From Demequina sp. (GTDB lineage Bacteria > Actinomycetota > Actinomycetes > Actinomycetales > Demequinaceae), in the NCBI GenBank assembly GCA_024707205.1, contig JANQAD010000001.1, forward strand, positions 1,577,979 through 1,641,978: a stretch of DNA of 64,000 bases. The letters are read 5' to 3'. Under the pieces are notes generated by a model. It was not told the DNA's origin and did no database searches. It saw only the letters and a program-made list of their open reading frames with translations. Positions 60,474 through 64,000 of the stretch are shown piece after piece. The translations under genes and the position numbers were made by a program. Within the stretch, counting starts at the first letter, position 1. Each line of letters starts with the position of its first letter.

Positions 60474-63290
60474 CCGCACCGGCGCGGGCTCGATGAGCCC
60501 AATCGCGCGGTCCCCTACTCACCTCCCGCAGGGTCTTCGCCGTGGGCTTGACGCACACGACGGTCCGGGGGTCGGCTGACCGGGCATGCCGAGCGCGAAC
60601 CCGGTGTCTGCGATCAGGGGCTCGTGCCCGCTCGCCATCGCCACCCTGCGGGCCACGATGTCGCGCTCGTCGCCGGGCGGGCCGATCACCGCGGCCGGCG
60701 CCTGAGGCAACACGATGGGGCGCGCCTGATCACCCCCGATCCCCAGCGCCGCCTGCGGGAGCGGTCCCGCGACTGATTCAGGCAGTTCCTCTACCGGCGC
60801 GGTTGGCGTGAAGGGAGCGGGCACCGAGAGCTGGGTCTCCGCCCATCCGTCTGCCCTGCGTACGCGAGCGCGACCGGCCGCCCGGGGGATCCCGCGAAGC
60901 TCGCTCGGCACGCCCCATGCGGCGTCGTCCTCAACCGGCAGTCCGGTGAGGATTGCCACGAGCCCCGCGCCCGCGACGAGGCGGTGGTTGGCCCACGCGG
61001 GCGGCACGACGAGGGCGGCGGCCCCGCGGCGCAGACACGCGAGGAGCAGGTCGATTGCCTCCGGCTCCGCCGTCGACGCGGCCGCGAGGGTCCGTTCTGC
61101 GTCGTCGAGTAGTACGAGCGCACGTGGCTGATCGGCCGCGAGGGCGAGCGTCCTGGCCGCACGGCGCGGGTCCGGCGGAACCCACATGGGTGTGAAGCCG
61201 CCCTCCGCCGCACGCGCGGCCACGGCGAGCAGCACGGCCGTTCGCCCGGAACGGGGTGGGCCGGCGATGACGAGCGGGCCGGCCGCCGGGTCCCACGTCA
61301 CCGACTCGCGAGCGCGCCGCTCGGGGAGATCCGCCACGCCGAGGACGAAGCCCTCGCCGGCCGAGGGCGCTAGGCGCTCCGGGAGTGGTGGCAGCCACAG
61401 GGCGGCCGTCTTGGCCGCTCCGGGAGACCCGGAGTGACGCCGCGCCGCGGCATCGACCAACTGCAGCCCCCGTGACGCCCCGGCCTCGGCCAGCCGCACG
61501 GAGGGCGGCGGTTCCGCTGAAGGCAGCGCAACCTGAACTGAGTCGGGAGGGCCAGCGCCGCGCGATAGCACCGCTCGCCCTGGCAGCGAGGGAGGGATCG
61601 CGGCGGCCACAGGTGAACCGACGAGGTCGCGGGACTCCGCCTCGGTGGCAGTCCTCAGGGCGAGGGTCGTCGAGATATTCGCCCGCACGTCCGCGCTCAC
61701 CGCGCCCGCCGGTCGCTGAGTCGCGAGCACCAGGTGGATCCCGAGCGAGCGTCCCTGGGCCGCGAGCCGGGTGAGATGCGGCATGAAGTCCCTGTCGATC
61801 GCCGCCATTTCCTGAAACTCGTCGATCACCACCACGAGCCGGGGCGGTGGCGAGGCCCACTCCTCATAGGAGCGCACGCCCGCACCTGCGGCGGCCCGCT
61901 TGCGGTCGCCGAGCTCGGCCGCGAGCGCGAGCAGGCAACGCCGCGCGAGGTGCGGCTCGAGGTCGGTCAGCACGGACGTCACGTGAGGCAGCGCGGCGCA
62001 CGGGCCAAGGCCCGCCCCGCCCTTGAAGTCGATGAGGGCGAACGTGACGGCCGCGGGGGAGTGGTCGTGAGCGAGCGAGCCGATGATGGTCCGCAGCGCC
62101 TCCGACTTTCCTGAGCCGGTGGTGCCCGCGACGAGGATGTGCGGGCCGTCGGCGACGAGGTCGAGGCTCACGGGCCCGTGCTCGCCAACGCCGAGCCGCG
62201 CCCTGAGCCCTCCGGGCGGAGGCGCGGGAAGCTCCGCCCACGTCACGGTGGCGGGGATCGCGGCGTCGGCCGCGGAGCTCGCGATGCGTCGGGCGGCGGC
62301 GTCGGCGAGTTCGGCGCTCACCAAGGGCAGCGGAGCGGACACGGTGGCGCCATGGGCGGTCATCACGAGCCGCCCGGCCCGTTCCGCGAACACCACCTCG
62401 GCCCACGAGGGCGGCTCCTCGCCGTCGGCGATCCACCGCACCTCCCGCTGCGAGTCGGGCAGGTGCGCCATCCACTCCTCCCATTGGGGTGAGCCGCGAG
62501 GCGGACGGCCCGTCGCGAGCGTGACCGCCCGCATGAGCCCGCGCGGCCCGATCACGCACGCGGGGCCGTCCGGGAGCGGACCAAGCGCGAGCGTGCCCGT
62601 GACGTCGAGCAAGGGCGGGACCGGCGCACGACGCCTTCCGCGCAGCAGCGACACGCCCACGGCAACCCCGGGCACCGCGAGCGCGACGAGCGCGAGCGGC
62701 CAGTGACCCGTCGCGACCGCGAAGATGGCCATCGATGCCCCGCCCGTGAGCCACGTGGCCGCTCCGCGCAGCGCGGGCAGGCGGGTCTCGGTTGCCGCCT
62801 CGCCCGCGAGTGGGTCGCGCAGCACGATCGCGGTGGCGCCGAGCTCAAGAAGCTTCCCCGGCGCGATGGCCGCGCGGCCGCGAACGCGCGCCCCGCCCAC
62901 CCTGATGCCGTTGCGCGAGCCGCCGTCGTGCACCCGCGAGCCCGCGAGGCGCGCATGATCCTCACTGACCGTGACGTCCGTGAGCCGCAGGGTCGCCTGC
63001 TCGCCCCGCCCGATGCTCAGCCCCTCGCTCACCGTCGCGATCGCCCCCGCGTCCGGCCCGCCAACCACGGCGAGGTGGGCGCCCGGCCGGGGACGAGCGT
63101 CGGGCCCAGGGGCGCGCGTGAGGCGAGCGAACGCGACAAGGGGAGCGAGGCCCGCCGCGTGGTCCGGCATCAGCCGGGCGGGGCCGCACCAGGGCCGCTC
63201 GGGCAACTCGACCCCGACTGCGCGCGCGAAGGCGACGACCTCGCTCACGGGCGCGCCGTGCCTCACCTCAAGCTCGAGCCCCTCCGCCAT
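60414..63290 (-). CDS. FHA-domain FtsK/SpoIIIE-type ATPase (two apparent frame breaks near the 3' end)
   Basis: About 958 residues. An FHA domain (about 80-145; SIGRGEQATLRLTDVTVSED then VHDGGSRNGIRVGG) precedes two TM segments (about 170-205). The FtsK/EccC ATPase follows, with Walker A GTTGSGKSE (near 389-396) and Walker B VVVIDEFQEM (near 485-492). A second P-loop domain GPPRSGRTAV (near 676) has Arg for the usual Lys. The uncorrected frame stops at 60519; with one base added near 60568 and one removed near 60513 it continues TVVCVKPTAKTLREV to RCVAIVDGAALAVQVLPG and ends at 60414. Type VII-type EccC proteins look like this, but no ESX partner is in the window. Confidence 0.8.
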
Positions 63291-63352
63291 GATCCGCACC
63301 CGCCAAGCATGGCGAGCGCGGCCCGACGCTGGGGCGGCCCTGTGGATAACGG

Positions 63353-64000
63353 CTAGTTGGACTTGGGCGAGATCGAGATCTGGCGAGCCGTTGCCACGCG
63401 ACCCTCGGAGTCCGCGACGGAGTAGAAGGCGCTCACGCCCACCGGGCCGTCCGCGGGCGTGAAGGTCACCTTCCCGTCGACGACGGCGAATGTGCCCTTG
63501 TCCGTGGCCAGCTCCTGCTGCACGCCCGCCGTGTCGGGATCCAGGTCGATGCTCGCCACATCGAAGGTGGCCGGGGCGTACACCTTGTCGTTCGCGAGGA
63601 TGTCGATCGTGGCGCTGCCGTCCGCAGCGGCGAACGCAAAGTCGTTCTCCGCGATGGGCCCGAACTCGCTGAAGTCCACTCCCTGGCCAACGTGCAGCGA
63701 CCAGTTCGAGACGAGGTCGCATGACGGCCCCGGGCACTTCTGCGTGAACCCGACGCCGTCGGGCGGCTGGGCGATCGACGACGCGGGCTGCATCACCCAG
63801 AAGTGCGATCCGTCGCCGCCCGCGTCGTAGAAGTGGGTGAGCCAGTCATCGAAGACGAGCATGCGGTTGTCGAGGTCAACCCACCCGTACTCGCCGATGT
63901 AGTACGGCTTGTTGGCGTCCGCGGCGATCGCGCCCTGCGTGTCGATCCACCACGAGCCCCAGTCCTGCCAGTCGCTCGTCGGCTCGGTCGGCTCCCAGTG
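63353..64000 (-). CDS. Secreted glycoside hydrolase (GH5-like) with Ig-like C-terminal domain, N-terminus outside window
   Basis: The frame is open to the right edge, so only the last 215 residues are present. The first part, HWEPTEPTSDWQDWGSWW and later NKPYYIGEYGWVD, resembles the end of a GH5-like (mannanase/cellulase) barrel, where the Glu of IGEYG would be the catalytic nucleophile. It is followed by FDDWLTHFYDAGGDGSHFW and an Ig/cadherin-like domain (FGPIAENDFAFAAADGSA to ISISPKSN). The protein is probably exported for polysaccharide breakdown. The family assignment beyond a TIM-barrel hydrolase is tentative without the N-terminus. Confidence 0.68.
   Translation of the reverse strand, partial: HWEPTEPTSDWQDWGSWWIDTQGAIAADANKPYYIGEYGWVDLDNRMLVFDDWLTHFYDAGGDGSHFWVMQPASSIAQPPDGVGFTQKCPGPSCDLVSNWSLHVGQGVDFSEFGPIAENDFAFAAADGSATIDILANDKVYAPATFDVASIDLDPDTAGVQQELATDKGTFAVVDGKVTFTPADGPVGVSAFYSVADSEGRVATARQISISPKSN

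Larger units (their letters stand above)
2152..63330. repeat. Dispersed octamer CCGACGCT, consensus GSCCGACGCTGNG, at least 37 copies
   Basis: Hand-found copies. Forward (CCGACGCT), first base: 6416, 10377, 11162, 15953, 16694, 17125, 19792, 21215, 23239, 25743, 34742, 38543, 44961, 48018, 55672, 60254, 63323. Inverted (AGCGTCGG): 2152, 3547, 6816, 11721, 16405, 18346, 19205, 20233, 21590, 23710, 26890, 27907, 30710, 36267, 37322, 41257, 42951, 43658, 58347, 63096. Copies fall in genes of both strands in several reading frames, in intergenic spacers (10377, 17125, 23710, 63323) and in the IS. No function is known. Confidence 0.8.

Noticed and set aside
60414-63290. Type VII secretion locus
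   Set aside because: Only an EccC-like ATPase is present; no WXG100 proteins, EccB, EccD or mycosin genes are in the window.
63291-63737. N-terminal extension of the FtsK-like gene to 63737
   Set aside because: The added sequence is the shadow of the glycoside hydrolase Ig-like domain and is Arg-rich without domain character; the FHA protein starts cleanly at MAEGLEL.

Overview
The window reads as the chromosome of a high-GC actinomycete, most likely an order Micrococcales organism (Cellulomonas/Demequina-like). The clues are GTG and TTG starts, leaderless genes with a -10 six bases before the start codon, WhiB, AdnAB, UPF0182, DUF3107, DUF3152 and DUF5679 proteins, a PdtaS-type kinase and a ZTP riboswitch of the actinobacterial kind. 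No taxon can be proved from 64 kb.

Layout. 0-10 kb: the 3' end of nagA, purU, a small cell-envelope operon (CDP-alcohol phosphotransferase, TagD-type cytidylyltransferase, GT2), a GNAT enzyme, a membrane-anchored methyltransferase, then a ZTP-riboswitch-controlled glyA-folD one-carbon operon, exonuclease III and a galactokinase-like protein with damaged active-site motifs. 10-17 kb: Mrp, small membrane proteins, a soluble MgtE-N/CBS protein coupled to DUF1003, and a PLP decarboxylase divergent from a MocR regulator. 17-19 kb: a small accessory block with a VapBC-type module and a secreted peptide/lipoprotein pair. 19-25 kb: aminopeptidase P, a PHP phosphoesterase, a DEAD-box helicase, gluconokinase, DUF3107 and DUF3152 proteins. 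25-43 kb: a DNA-repair neighbourhood resembling the mycobacterial one (adnA, adnB, a phosphotransferase, nudC, uvrD2, an orphan ThiF-like protein, DUF5679, DUF2342, PDZ-Lon, UPF0182). 43-44.6 kb: initiator tRNA-fMet with an IS481-type element inserted at its 3' end. 44.6-58 kb: an MMPL exporter with a TetR regulator, DUF2252, and a four-gene ABC/FtsX operon. 58-64 kb: PdtaS-like kinase, WhiB1-like regulator, an FHA-FtsK ATPase and the end of a secreted glycoside hydrolase.

Two properties of the DNA cut across the genes. First, about fifteen single-base frame breaks, mostly in G or C runs, interrupt otherwise intact and often essential genes. I read them as sequencing indels, not pseudogenes, and annotate the genes across them. 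Second, the octamer CCGACGCT, usually as GSCCGACGCTGNG, occurs at least 37 times on both strands, inside and between genes, about once per 1.7 kb. This is several times the composition-based expectation and is the strongest unexplained signal here.

Genes are dense. No stretch over 300 bases lacks a gene, and several convergent neighbours share a four-base CTAG stop overlap.
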